Assembly (NCBI GenBank): GCA_002435325.1
Contig: DJMJ01000041.1
Coordinates: 132,445-196,444 of the forward strand
Source of the DNA: Nitrospira sp. UBA6493
GTDB taxonomy: Bacteria; Nitrospirota; Nitrospiria; Nitrospirales; Nitrospiraceae
DNA: 64,000 nucleotides
Reading direction: 5' to 3'
Made by a program: the position numbers and the translations under genes. Of the stretch, positions 9,216 to 17,952 are shown piece by piece. Every line of letters begins with the position of its first letter. Position 1 is the first letter of the stretch. The notes under the pieces were generated by a model that was given only the letters and a program-made list of their open reading frames with translations, ran no database searches and was not told the origin of the DNA.

Positions 9216-9857
9216 ATGGGACTCTACAGTCGCTACATTTTTCCCCGGCTCATGGACCGGTTCATGAGCGGAGCGGAGTTTCAGCAACTCCGGGAAGAGC
9301 TGTTACGCACAGCGCATGGCCACGTGCTGGAAATCGGCCTGGGAACCGGGCTGAATCTGCCGCACTATCCCGGCAGTATTTCGTCACTGCGTGCGGTGAA
9401 TCCCGCCCCTCTGCTGCCCGATCGCCTGGCGGAGCGGAGCGCGGCCGCGCCGTTCCCGATCGAAGTGTCCCGCATCAGCGCCGAACGGCTTCCGTATGAG
9501 GGCGGGATGTTCGACTGCGTGGTGAGCACCTGGACCCTCTGTACCATCCCCGACCCCCTCGCCGCGCTTCGAGAAATCCGCCGCGTGCTCAAGCCGGATG
9601 GCACCCTTTTGTTTCTGGAGCATGGCCGGAGCGAGGATTCACAGATCGCCGTCTGGCAGGATCGCTTGAACCCGATTCAAAACGTGATCGGCTGCGGCTG
9701 CCACTTGAACCGCCCGATCGACCGACTCATCACAAAAGCCGGACTCACCATTACGAAACTGGATCGGTTCACGATGGAGTCGGTGCCGCGCATCGGGGGG
9801 ACGATGTATCGAGGCACGGCAGTCGTCAGAGCCCCCGAGAGCCCGGATGCCCGCTGA
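9216..9857 (+). CDS. Class I SAM-dependent methyltransferase
   Basis: 213-residue methyltransferase of the UbiE/Methyltransf_11 type. Motif I is VLEIGLGTGLNL near residue 38. An acidic-loop equivalent follows at SLRAVNPAP. Motifs for the later strands are FDCVVSTWTLCTIPDP and RRVLKPDGTLLFLEHGR. ATG 9216 (MGLYSRYIFPRLMDRF) is chosen over the longer frame from 9114 because the homologous fold begins there and a -10 element overlaps the longer 5' part. The acceptor substrate is unknown; members of this group are often annotated as phospholipid or quinone methyltransferases. The 3' end overlaps the HAD gene by 32 nt, convergent. Confidence 0.85.
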   Translation: MGLYSRYIFPRLMDRFMSGAEFQQLREELLRTAHGHVLEIGLGTGLNLPHYPGSISSLRAVNPAPLLPDRLAERSAAAPFPIEVSRISAERLPYEGGMFDCVVSTWTLCTIPDPLAALREIRRVLKPDGTLLFLEHGRSEDSQIAVWQDRLNPIQNVIGCGCHLNRPIDRLITKAGLTITKLDRFTMESVPRIGGTMYRGTAVVRAPESPDAR

Positions 9858-10533
9858 GCAGGGCCATCATACTTTCGATCGAGGGGAACCCCGAAGCCGC
9901 AACAGGCGGTAGCTGGGAACTGGACTTGGCGCTATGGACAATGTGCCCAAGGCCGAATTGCCGCGCGGCGGAGAGACAGCCCTCATCGTCATCGACATAG
10001 AGTGACCGTGCCGGATCGAACCCCAGCAGCCGCTGGCAGGCTGGCCAGTATTCCGGCCGCATCTTGAGATAACCAACCTCGAACGCGTCGACGATGCGAT
10101 CCACGTGCCGGTCGAGGCCGGTCTTGGCGGCCTTCACCGACACCCCCGCCTCGTGCGCATTCGTCACGATTGTCACGCGCTTCCCGAGCCGCCGGAGATC
10201 CAACAGGAATTCTTCCGCCCCCGGCAGAAATCCGATCATATGATCCAGCTCGCGATGCAAGGCCACGACGTCGATCCCCACGCGGTCGGTCCAGTAATGC
10301 AAGTCGGTCCAGGCCAGCTCGCCTTCCACGGAGCGGTACATGGCCATCAGCCGGGCACGCGACTCTTCAAAGGTGAGGCGGTGGAGCGCGGCATACCGGC
10401 GCGGCAGCTCTTCCTCGAAAAAAAAATTGTCGAAATGGCGGTCGAGGAGCGTGCCGTCCATATCGAGCAGCACATCGTCGATTCGGGACCAATCGATCGA
10501 GTGATCGGTGATGGGTGACGGGTGATGAGGCAT
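9826..10533 (-). CDS. HAD-family hydrolase, GMP/IMP nucleotidase (YrfG)-like
   Basis: 235-residue haloacid-dehalogenase phosphatase. Motif I is VLLDMDGTLLD with nucleophile and acid/base Asp near residues 24 and 26. Motif II is IVTNA, the lysine lies in LKMRPEYW, and motif IV is SLYVDDDEGCL. The pattern RHFDNFFFEEELPRRY after motif I matches E. coli YrfG, a GMP/IMP 5'-nucleotidase, better than phosphoglycolate phosphatases. The start ATG 10533 is preferred to the 320-residue frame. The first 12 codons are encoded by a heptameric repeat (10501-10528), so the N-terminus is low-complexity. Confidence 0.8.
   Translation of the reverse strand: MPHHPSPITDHSIDWSRIDDVLLDMDGTLLDRHFDNFFFEEELPRRYAALHRLTFEESRARLMAMYRSVEGELAWTDLHYWTDRVGIDVVALHRELDHMIGFLPGAEEFLLDLRRLGKRVTIVTNAHEAGVSVKAAKTGLDRHVDRIVDAFEVGYLKMRPEYWPACQRLLGFDPARSLYVDDDEGCLSAARQFGLGHIVHSAKSSSQLPPVAASGFPSIESMMALLSGHPGSRGL
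10501..10528. repeat. Four heptameric repeats at the HAD gene start
   Basis: GTGATCG, GTGATGG, GTGACGG and GTGATGA in tandem, encoding the N-terminal PHHPSPITDHS of the HAD protein on the minus strand. Confidence 0.7.
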
Positions 10534-10681
10534 CGCGATTTCAGTATACCTGACCAGGCCGTGTGCGGCGAGGCCTGTTGTGCTGAGGAAAACCTGTGTG
10601 ATACGGTCCAAATCATCTATGAGAACCAAACGCGACTCCATTACGACGACAAACGCCCTGCCCTTCCGCTCCGATGCCCCG

Positions 10682-11995
10682 ATGCCGCTCGTGGCGATCA
10701 TTGGACGGCCGAACGTGGGCAAATCGACGCTGTTCAACAAAATCCTCGGCGTGAAGACCGCCATCGTCGATGATGTGCCGGGCGTCACACGCGACCGGAA
10801 CTATGCGGACGCCAGCTACCGGGAGCGCAAATTCCGGCTGGTCGATACCGGCGGCCTCGATCTCTCCGCCTCGGATGGGATGCTGCCGTTAATTCGCCGG
10901 CAGTCCGAACTGGCGATTGCGGAAGCCGACATCCTTATGTTCATCCTCGATGGCCGGACAGGGCTGACGCCGCCGGATCACGAGGTCGTGAAGCTTCTGC
11001 GCGGCGTGACCAAACCGATTTTTTACGTGATCAACAAAATCGATACGCCGAAAGTCGAGCCGCTCATTGCCGACTTTTATCAATTGGGGAAAGACGAGCT
11101 CTACGCCGTTTCCGCCGAACATGGAATCGGGGTGTCCGAATTGCTGGACGCGCTCTACCCGCTGCTGCCGCCCGCGGACCAGGCCGGCGAGATCGCGCAG
11201 CTCCCACGGATCGCGATCGTCGGACGGCCGAACGTCGGCAAATCCACGCTGATCAACGCGGTGCTGGGAGAGGAACGCGTCGTCGTCAGCGATGTGCCCG
11301 GCACCACGCGTGACCCGATCGATTCGCTCGTCACCCACAACGCCAAACGCTACGTGTTCACCGATACCGCCGGGATCCGGCGGCGCGGCCGAATCGACCG
11401 GGGCATCGAAGGCTACAGCGTCATGCGGTCGCTCCGGGCCATCGGCCGGTCCGACGTGGCCGTCCTGTTGCTTGACGGGGTGGAAGGCGTGACCGAACAG
11501 GACACGAAGATTGCCGGGGCTATTCTCAAGCAGGGACGGGCGTGCGCGCTCCTGGTCAATAAGTGGGACCTCCGCGCGGGCGATGCCGATGCGCGGAAGG
11601 AATATGAGCGGGAATTCAACCGGCGCTTTCCCTTCCTTACCTGGGCTCCGGTCTTCTATGGCGCCGCAGCCAAACCCGAGTCGCTACGCCAGCTGTTTCC
11701 GCAGATCGACGAAGCCTACGGCTCGTTCACCAAACGAGTCCCGACCGGACAGCTGAACCAATTTCTCCAGGAAATTCTCACCCAGCATCCGCTGCCGGTG
11801 CGCAAAGGCAAGCCGTCGAAAGTCACCAAGTCGGCCTTCATGACGCAAGTCGCCACGAAGCCGCCTGTGTTTGCGTTGTTCGTGGGGCATCCGCAGGACA
11901 TCACGCCGTCCTATCTCAAATTTCTTGAAAGCCGCCTGAGAGAAACCTACGGATTTTCCGGTACCCCGATCCGCATCCTCGCGCGCAAAAAGTAG
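10682..11995 (+). CDS. der: Ribosome-assembly GTPase Der (EngA)
   Basis: Tandem-GTPase factor for 50S subunit maturation. Domain 1: GRPNVGKST (residues 8-16), DTGGLD and NKID. Domain 2: a second GRPNVGKST near residue 185, DTAGIRRRGRID and NKWD. A C-terminal KH-like domain follows (LNQFLQEILTQHPLP, GTPIRILARKK). The 437-residue length from ATG 10682 is normal for Der. An upstream ATG at 10619 would add 21 residues without homology. It is divergent from the HAD gene. Confidence 0.97.
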   Translation: MPLVAIIGRPNVGKSTLFNKILGVKTAIVDDVPGVTRDRNYADASYRERKFRLVDTGGLDLSASDGMLPLIRRQSELAIAEADILMFILDGRTGLTPPDHEVVKLLRGVTKPIFYVINKIDTPKVEPLIADFYQLGKDELYAVSAEHGIGVSELLDALYPLLPPADQAGEIAQLPRIAIVGRPNVGKSTLINAVLGEERVVVSDVPGTTRDPIDSLVTHNAKRYVFTDTAGIRRRGRIDRGIEGYSVMRSLRAIGRSDVAVLLLDGVEGVTEQDTKIAGAILKQGRACALLVNKWDLRAGDADARKEYEREFNRRFPFLTWAPVFYGAAAKPESLRQLFPQIDEAYGSFTKRVPTGQLNQFLQEILTQHPLPVRKGKPSKVTKSAFMTQVATKPPVFALFVGHPQDITPSYLKFLESRLRETYGFSGTPIRILARKK

Positions 11996-12192
11996 CGGCG
12001 CTCCCGAACACACGTTCTTTCGATCATCCGCCGCGCGCACGAACGAGGCAGATCGATTAGCGCTTGACTCCCTTTCGATCACATGTTATTCGCAGGTTAT
12101 CCGGAATCGGTGTTCTGCCTGCTCGGACGGTGTCGCCTCAGAGGCGGCGATCGCTCCTGAACCCTGAATGTGAACAGATAGGTGAACCCACT

Positions 12193-13179
12193 ATGCTGCT
12201 AGCGCACCTCATTCTGCGATTCCTATTCATTGCTCTCTGCTCGGCTGGACCCGCGGCTCTGATGTCGGCGGTTCCCGTATTTGCGGAAGACGCGCCCGAA
12301 CCATCCGCCGCCTCCGCTGCCGAACAGGCCTCCGATCCCGCCGCCGCGAATGCCGAGGAGATGAATCCGTCCATCACGCTGAAGGGATCGGTCTGGCGTA
12401 CGAAGCCCGGCATCGTGTTTTTGAAAACACCGGTCGGCCTGCTGACACTCAGCTCGAAGTCGACCTTGAAAGATCTGCGCGGGTCGCAGGAAGTCTCCTT
12501 TTGGGTTCATGGCGCCAGCATGGCCGTCGACGTCCGCAAGCGAACCGACGGCTCGCTCGTTCATCGCTATCTCAGCGGCCCCTTAATGAAAGGCGAGGAA
12601 AACCAGTTGCCCCGGTGGACTCCGGAAGGCGAACAATCGTTCCCTTACGGTATACATGAAGCACGGTTCGCCGCCCTGCATCAGGGCGATCCCGTAACCG
12701 TAGAGGTGGACGATTCCGGCGCCATCCTCGGCCTGCACGATCTCCAATTCGACCTGCAGGTGGGACAAATCCCGGCCCGCGGCGCGCAGACCCATGTCTT
12801 GCTGAGCGGCACCGTGTCCAAACTCAAATCCAATTTCATTTTCTTCCGCACCCCCGTCGGAGTGATCAACGTCAATGCAAAAATCGGCATCAAGAACGCC
12901 AAAGTGGGCCAGACGATGACGCTCCATGTGCATCAACACCATGTTGTGGCCGATTTGGCGGCGTCAAAGAGCGCGACGTCGGCCCATCGGTTTGTGACCG
13001 GGCCGCTCGAATTTGCGACCGAAGACCGCACCAGCGTCAAACTATGGACGCCCGAGGGGGAACAGACCTTTTCCGCAGAGCAGGGGAAATCCGCGCTCGC
13101 GGGCACGAAGGACGGTGCGCCCATTACCGTCGAACTCGATGCGCAGGGCGCCGTCGTCGGATTTCATCGCTTTAATTAG
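12193..13179 (+). CDS. Exported protein with internal duplication
   Basis: 328 residues. A signal peptide ending near PVFAED is followed by an Ala-rich linker. Two homologous segments of about 125 residues come next. Segment 1 begins SITLKGSVWRTKPGIVFLKT and has WTPEGEQSF and a VEVDDSGAILGLHD end. Segment 2 begins VLLSGTVSKLKSNFIFFRT and has WTPEGEQTF and a VELDAQGAVVGFHR end. The repeats look beta-rich. ATG 12193 is set by AGGTGA 7 nt upstream, replacing a longer frame from 12064. I do not recognise the family. It precedes the ECF sigma gene on the same strand and could be part of that regulon, which is inference from position only. Confidence 0.75.
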   Translation: MLLAHLILRFLFIALCSAGPAALMSAVPVFAEDAPEPSAASAAEQASDPAAANAEEMNPSITLKGSVWRTKPGIVFLKTPVGLLTLSSKSTLKDLRGSQEVSFWVHGASMAVDVRKRTDGSLVHRYLSGPLMKGEENQLPRWTPEGEQSFPYGIHEARFAALHQGDPVTVEVDDSGAILGLHDLQFDLQVGQIPARGAQTHVLLSGTVSKLKSNFIFFRTPVGVINVNAKIGIKNAKVGQTMTLHVHQHHVVADLAASKSATSAHRFVTGPLEFATEDRTSVKLWTPEGEQTFSAEQGKSALAGTKDGAPITVELDAQGAVVGFHRFN

Positions 13180-13200
13180 TCCCTGGCCGCGTCATCTTCC

Positions 13201-13230
13201 TTGACAGCCATTTCATTCCCTCCGTAGACT
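13201..13230 (+). promoter_or_regulatory. Candidate promoter for ECF sigma operon
   Basis: Perfect TTGACA (13201-13206), 18-nt spacer, TAGACT (13225-13230), 12 nt before ATG 13243. The predicted transcript leader is only about 5-7 nt. Confidence 0.4.
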
Positions 13231-13242
13231 CCCTGAAAGACT

Positions 13243-13872
13243 ATGGCTCTCCCTGCCACCAAGCCCCGTCCGGATCGCCGTGCTGCCGACCCATCGCGCT
13301 CGACAGCGAGCTTCGATGCGCTCTATCGCGACCATGTCGATCTCATGTACCGCTTCGCCACGCGGCTCTGCGGCGAAACCGAAGCGGCAAAAGATTTAGT
13401 CCAGGAAACCTTTCTCAACGCGTACCGAGGATACAATGCGTTCCGGGGAGACGCCCAGGTTTCGACCTGGCTTTATGCCATTGCGTCTCGCGCCTGTATG
13501 CGCATGCGCCGCAAACGCAAAGGAGAGCCGGACCGTGAACTCTCGCTGGAAGAGTTTATTCCGACCTCAGAGGGAGAATTTCGTCTTCAAATTCCTGTTG
13601 AAGGCCTCAGCCCGGAAGAAGCGCTGCAAAACAAGCAGCTCCGCCAGGCACTCGACGACGCCATTGCCAGACTCCCGAAAAAGTACCGCATGGTGCTGAT
13701 CTTACGCGACATGGAAGGGCTCAGCGCCAAAGAAGTCGGCAGCATCGTCGGCCTCAATGAGCGCGCCGTGAAATCACGGCTCCACCGCGCGCGCTTGTTT
13801 GTCCGGCGTGAACTCAGCGCCCGAGGCATAGCCGAACCAGGCCATCAGCACAACAGCCGCCCGGCTCAATAG
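13243..13872 (+). CDS. ECF RNA polymerase sigma factor
   Basis: 209-residue extracytoplasmic-function sigma factor. Region 2 spans FDALYRDHVDLMYRFATRL to STWLYAIASRACM, with the core-binding/-10 recognition segment DLVQETFLNAYRGYNAF. Region 4 is the helix-turn-helix IARLPKKYRMVLILRDMEG plus SAKEVGSIVGLNERAVKSR, which reads the -35. An acidic linker (LSLEEFIPTSEGEF) separates them. A basic, low-complexity tail follows. It is paired with an anti-sigma gene 14 nt downstream, so activity is probably released by an envelope or redox signal sensed by that partner. Confidence 0.93.
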   Translation: MALPATKPRPDRRAADPSRSTASFDALYRDHVDLMYRFATRLCGETEAAKDLVQETFLNAYRGYNAFRGDAQVSTWLYAIASRACMRMRRKRKGEPDRELSLEEFIPTSEGEFRLQIPVEGLSPEEALQNKQLRQALDDAIARLPKKYRMVLILRDMEGLSAKEVGSIVGLNERAVKSRLHRARLFVRRELSARGIAEPGHQHNSRPAQ

Positions 13873-13886
13873 GGAGGAACCTAACC

Positions 13887-14186
13887 ATGGAGAAACGCAA
13901 GGCCTCACGCCCCCGTCCCAAAGCCACCACCCCGGCGCACAAGCACGGGAAGGGGCGATGCGTGGCGATCCTGCGAAAACTGTCGGCCTATCTGGACGAC
14001 GAGCTATCGGGAGAAATTTGCTCGGATTTACGCCGGCACCTTGGAACCTGTCCAAATTGCGAGGAGTTCCTCACCTCACTCCGGCAAACGGTCACGCTTT
14101 GCCGCCACCAACCGGCGCCGGCCCTGTCTTCCGCGGAGCGCGCCCGCATGCGCGCCAACATTCTCCGGGCCGCCCGTCCGCGCTAG
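13887..14186 (+). CDS. Zinc-finger anti-sigma factor (ZAS/zf-HC2 type)
   Basis: 99 residues. It has a basic N-terminal tail, then LSAYLDDELSGEICSDLRRH followed by LGTCPNCEEFL. This is the HxxxCxxC anti-sigma zinc motif (His near residue 53, Cys-X2-Cys just after). No TM segment is present, so it would be a soluble cytoplasmic anti-sigma factor, as in thiol-responsive RsrA-type systems. AGGGAGGA upstream of ATG 13887 is a strong ribosome-binding site, and the 14-nt spacing from the sigma gene indicates one operon. Confidence 0.85.
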   Translation: MEKRKASRPRPKATTPAHKHGKGRCVAILRKLSAYLDDELSGEICSDLRRHLGTCPNCEEFLTSLRQTVTLCRHQPAPALSSAERARMRANILRAARPR

Positions 14187-14331
14187 CCGCCCCCCTCTCC
14201 AAGCGCCCTACCAAGTCGCTATACAAAACCAGCACGTCCACACGCCCGGCCCTTTCAGATTCGCCGACCACCGTGCTAGAGTGTCATTTTTTCAGGTCCA
14301 CAGGACTCTTACCCGCATACAGGTGATCATT

Positions 14332-16050
14332 ATGATTCATCATTCTCTGAGATCCTTTAATTCTATTATTATGCTGGCGACACTGGTCGCGCTCTCCTTC
14401 TCAGGATGGGCGGGTGCCGACCAGGCCCTTGCGGCGACACCGCACAAGCAGAAACCGGCCAGCCCGGCAAAAAGTCAGGCGACAGAAACTGCCCGACTCT
14501 ATGCCGAAGCCGTTGCGAAAGGCGATCGGACTGCGGTCGGGCAATTGGACTTTGCCTGCCAGTTCCGGCTCGTATCCGCAGCGCCATCCCGGCTGAAATC
14601 CTATCCCCCTTCAGACGATCCATCCTACGAGTCTTGCTGGCAGGAATTGAAAACCGCCCATGCCCCCGCCTTGCAACGGAACGATATCGGAATGACCGTG
14701 CTTTGGCCAAGCGCTGGCCCGCTGGTGTTTTTCGGCGACGACCTGCCGCTCATGCCGGCGTCGGCATTCGTTATGAATGAGCTGGGCGTGTCGCCTCCGG
14801 GAAGCGGCCTGCACATCGCCGTAACGAAAAGCCAATCGCTGCCTTCCGGCTCATTCCGCCTGACCGCAAACGGGAAAATTCTCGCGGTGCCGACCACGCT
14901 CGTGACCTTGACGGTGACATACCAAGACCCGCTCACGTCCCCGGTGACCTATGTCTCCTCCGCAGTCAAGTGGACCAGTACGATCAAGCGCGCGAGAAAA
15001 TCGCTGAAGTCCGTGGCGACTCAGTGGGTGGTGCTCTCAGGCTTGAAGAAACACGGATTCCCCGGCGATGCCGCCGTCTTTAATCTGCCTGTTGTGATGC
15101 AACCGGCGGTGGCAGGCATGCAGCCCGAGAAAATCCCCTTTACGACCGAGATCAGCCGCGCTCTCCCAGAGTCGATGGTGTGGTGGGGACCGGACGACCA
15201 GCCGGGCACCTTGACGGCCGCCGCCGCCCGGGCTGCCACGTTTCCGGAGATACGCGATCGGGTCGCCCTGCTCAACCGCATTCTGATCATCGATCCAAAC
15301 CAAGCGGACGCGCTGACCGTCCTGACGCGCAATCTCTATGCGGTGCTCCTGCGTGAAGGCGCCAAAGGCCACAATCTCGTCGTCAAGGATCCGTCCCTCT
15401 CGCTGGTCGTTAGCGAGTTTTATTGGAACATCTATGCCCAGTCGACCAGAACCGACCTGTCGAACGGGATGGAAATGGGAGGATTCTCACAACCGACCCC
15501 GGCCGATTTTCTCTTCCGTCTCTTGCCGGCGGCAGAAGCCCTCGCCAAAGTCCGGCCGGAGCAGCTGGATAACCGGTTCCGCCTCGGCGTCGCCTATCGC
15601 TGGAACAACGACCAGCAGGCCGCCATCGAAACGCATGAAGCCCTGGTCAAAGACATTCCCGACAGCCGCCGGTCTGCCAAGGCCGAAGCCTTGCTGCAGC
15701 TTGCCTGGTCGCGCCTGCACAAATCAGCCTGGAACCGGATCCTCCACGATCCAGAAATCAACCGCGCTTATGCGGACGCCGACGCGTCATTGGCCACCGC
15801 TGATCTGCCGCTGGATAAATTCCTCGCCGAATACACCATGGCCTACAGCATGATCTTCATGCCGAATTATGGAGACAAGACCAAGCTGCTCCACCATGTG
15901 ACCGAAGCCAAACGGTGGTTCGACGAGGTGCCGGAAAAATCCGACGAAGTCTGGCGCTATTTCCTGCACTCGGAGCTCCTGAAGGCCGTGCTCGACGCCG
16001 ATCCGATGTTCCAGCCGATTCTGGCATCAGCGGAAGAAAAGAAGCCCTAA
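14332..16050 (+). CDS. Exported protein with possible TPR-like region
   Basis: 572 residues. The signal peptide (IIMLATLVALSFSGWAGA) ends near QALAATP. The middle is beta-rich (LVTLTVTYQDPLTSPVTYVS). The second half is helical, with segments such as FRLGVAYRWNNDQQAAIETH and EALLQLAWSRLHKSAWNRIL that resemble tetratricopeptide repeats. ATG 14332 has AGGTGAT about 5 nt upstream; the longer frame from 14041 runs through the anti-sigma gene and is rejected. It ends at a strong hairpin at 16063. The function is unknown. Its position behind the sigma/anti-sigma pair makes it a candidate regulon member. Confidence 0.7.
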   Translation: MIHHSLRSFNSIIMLATLVALSFSGWAGADQALAATPHKQKPASPAKSQATETARLYAEAVAKGDRTAVGQLDFACQFRLVSAAPSRLKSYPPSDDPSYESCWQELKTAHAPALQRNDIGMTVLWPSAGPLVFFGDDLPLMPASAFVMNELGVSPPGSGLHIAVTKSQSLPSGSFRLTANGKILAVPTTLVTLTVTYQDPLTSPVTYVSSAVKWTSTIKRARKSLKSVATQWVVLSGLKKHGFPGDAAVFNLPVVMQPAVAGMQPEKIPFTTEISRALPESMVWWGPDDQPGTLTAAAARAATFPEIRDRVALLNRILIIDPNQADALTVLTRNLYAVLLREGAKGHNLVVKDPSLSLVVSEFYWNIYAQSTRTDLSNGMEMGGFSQPTPADFLFRLLPAAEALAKVRPEQLDNRFRLGVAYRWNNDQQAAIETHEALVKDIPDSRRSAKAEALLQLAWSRLHKSAWNRILHDPEINRAYADADASLATADLPLDKFLAEYTMAYSMIFMPNYGDKTKLLHHVTEAKRWFDEVPEKSDEVWRYFLHSELLKAVLDADPMFQPILASAEEKKP

Positions 16051-16062
16051 CACGATCGAAAG

Positions 16063-16089
16063 GCGGAGGCATGCATTCCATGCCTCCGC
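16063..16089 (+). terminator. Intergenic hairpin terminator
   Basis: A perfect 11-bp stem (GCGGAGGCATG / CATGCCTCCGC) with a 5-nt loop lies 13 nt after the stop codon at 16050. It is followed by a weak T-rich stretch (TTCGCTTCC). Confidence 0.65.
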
Positions 16090-16311
16090 TTCGCTTCCAC
16101 CCCTATCCAATCTACGCACTCTGCGCGCGCGAAGATATTCACCGGCTCTTTCCCTTTTGATTCCTCCCGATAATCCATTCCGCACGCACGTCCAAAACTG
16201 TCAATCTTCTAGGTATTCCACCCGCCTCGAAGTATCTTAAACAACGTACGGTGCCGAGCTCTGCTCGCATCACGAAACACGTCGTTCCATGAGGAAATAC
16301 GGGCTCCCTGC

Positions 16312-17952
16312 ATGATGGTTTGGCAACACTATCTGGGCTCATCTCTCGTCCGGCGAATCGCCATCGGCCTGATCCTAGGTCTGGCGCTCGGAATGGTGCC
16401 GGTGACCCTCCTCCTCGTCAAACAGGAACTCATCGACCGCGCCGGCGAAACGGTCGCGCTCGGCGCAGCGGATATCGCCGATAAATTGGACATGGTACTG
16501 GCCGAGCGGCTTGGGGACATTCAAGCATTCTCTCACGCGCCGGTGCTGGGCCAACAGAACCCGGCACTCATCATGGCGTATCTTGACCATTTGAAACTGC
16601 TCTACCCGATGTACCAGCGGCTGTCCGTCGTCACCTCCAAAGGCCGCGTTCTGGCCTCCACCGATCGCACCTGGCTTGGAAATTCGCTCTCGTCCGAAAC
16701 CTGGTTTAGAACCATCGCGCAGGATCATCGGCCCTATGCCGAAATCGTCCCTCAACAGGAGCACGCGGGAGGCGCCCTCGGATCAGTCCGATTTGCGGCG
16801 CCGTTCATTGAACAAACGGGTGCATGGCGTGGTGCCATCGTGACCGAGGTCCCTGACCAGATCTTCCGCGCATTCATCACTCAAACCACCCATCGAGGGA
16901 ACCGGTCGTCCTCCAGAACGGAGATTGCTGAATTTCTGGTTCTCAACCCAACCGGCGACCTTCTGCTGACCTCCGATATGCACGCCGGCGCAGGAACTGT
17001 TCAGCGCCCGACTGGCTTGCCCTCCACCGTTCTGGCAGAACAGGGGGAAACAGGTTATGTCGATGAAGTCAATGCCGGCAGTGATATCGACGCACTCACC
17101 GGATTTGCGCGCATGAGCAGGCTGCCGCAAGAGCCGGAATTTCAGTGGCGCATTCTCGTACGAACCGACCGAAATGCGGTCCTGGATTCCATTTGGACTC
17201 TACTGTGGAAAATCATCGGAATCGGCGCCGCCTCCCTGCTCCCCCTCCTGGGACTGGTGTATCGATCATGGCACCAGCAGCAAGCGGATGAAACACGAGC
17301 CGCGATCGCCTATCGAGCCATTGAAGCGAACAATGCGCAAACTCGTCAAATCATCGATATTGCGCTCGATGCGGTGATCACCATTGACGGCCATGGCGTG
17401 ATCACCGGCTGGAACGCGCAAGCAGAACAGATCTTCGGCTGGACGGCGGCCGAAGCGCTTGGACAATCCCTGACCAACACCATTATCCCGCCCGCTTACC
17501 GCGAGGCGCACGACCGAGGCATCCGGCTTTACCGCGAAACCGGCCAAGGCCCGGTCTTGAACCGGCGCATTGAGGTTTCCGCGTTGCATCGAAGCGGGCG
17601 AGAATTCCCGATCGAACTGGCCATCACCCCCATCCATCTCGACGGCCACACGGTATTCAGCGCATTCCTGCGCGACATCACGGAACGCAAACGGACGGAA
17701 GAGGATCTGCGGCGCACACGCACGGCCGCCGAATCCGCCAACCGCATGAAGACCGAATTTCTCGCCAATATGAGCCATGAACTCCGCACGCCGCTTAACG
17801 CCATCATCGGAACCAGGGACTTGCTCTTGAAAACCTCCCTGACGCCGGAGCAGCGGCAATGCGCTCTTGCGATTGGTCGACGATGTGCTGGATCTGGCAA
17901 AGATCGAAGCCGGCACTTTTCGGGTAGAATCCAGTCCCTTCGATCTCAGTGA
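16312..17952 (+). CDS. Hybrid sensor histidine kinase, N-terminal part (gene disrupted)
   Basis: First half of a large membrane sensor kinase. TM1 (RIAIGLILGLALGMVPVTLLL) is followed by a periplasmic Cache-like domain with WFRTIAQDHRPYAEI, TM2 near residue 300 (IIGIGAASLLPLLGLVY) and a PAS domain (VITIDGHGVITGWNAQAEQI, ending FSAFLRDITERKR). The start of HisKA carries the phospho-acceptor His489 (NMSHELRTPLNAII). The frame leaves the conserved sequence after LTPEQRQ and ends in unrelated residues at 17952. The rest of the kinase continues in the next frame from about 17861. Compared with the 50499-54905 kinase, about 10 residues (about 29 nt) are missing at the junction, so this is an out-of-frame deletion. 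Confidence 0.85.
   Translation: MMVWQHYLGSSLVRRIAIGLILGLALGMVPVTLLLVKQELIDRAGETVALGAADIADKLDMVLAERLGDIQAFSHAPVLGQQNPALIMAYLDHLKLLYPMYQRLSVVTSKGRVLASTDRTWLGNSLSSETWFRTIAQDHRPYAEIVPQQEHAGGALGSVRFAAPFIEQTGAWRGAIVTEVPDQIFRAFITQTTHRGNRSSSRTEIAEFLVLNPTGDLLLTSDMHAGAGTVQRPTGLPSTVLAEQGETGYVDEVNAGSDIDALTGFARMSRLPQEPEFQWRILVRTDRNAVLDSIWTLLWKIIGIGAASLLPLLGLVYRSWHQQQADETRAAIAYRAIEANNAQTRQIIDIALDAVITIDGHGVITGWNAQAEQIFGWTAAEALGQSLTNTIIPPAYREAHDRGIRLYRETGQGPVLNRRIEVSALHRSGREFPIELAITPIHLDGHTVFSAFLRDITERKRTEEDLRRTRTAAESANRMKTEFLANMSHELRTPLNAIIGTRDLLLKTSLTPEQRQCALAIGRRCAGSGKDRSRHFSGRIQSLRSQ

Noticed and set aside
10534..10788. N-terminal extension of the HAD protein to 10788
   Set aside because: It overlaps the 5' end of der on the other strand and lacks HAD homology.
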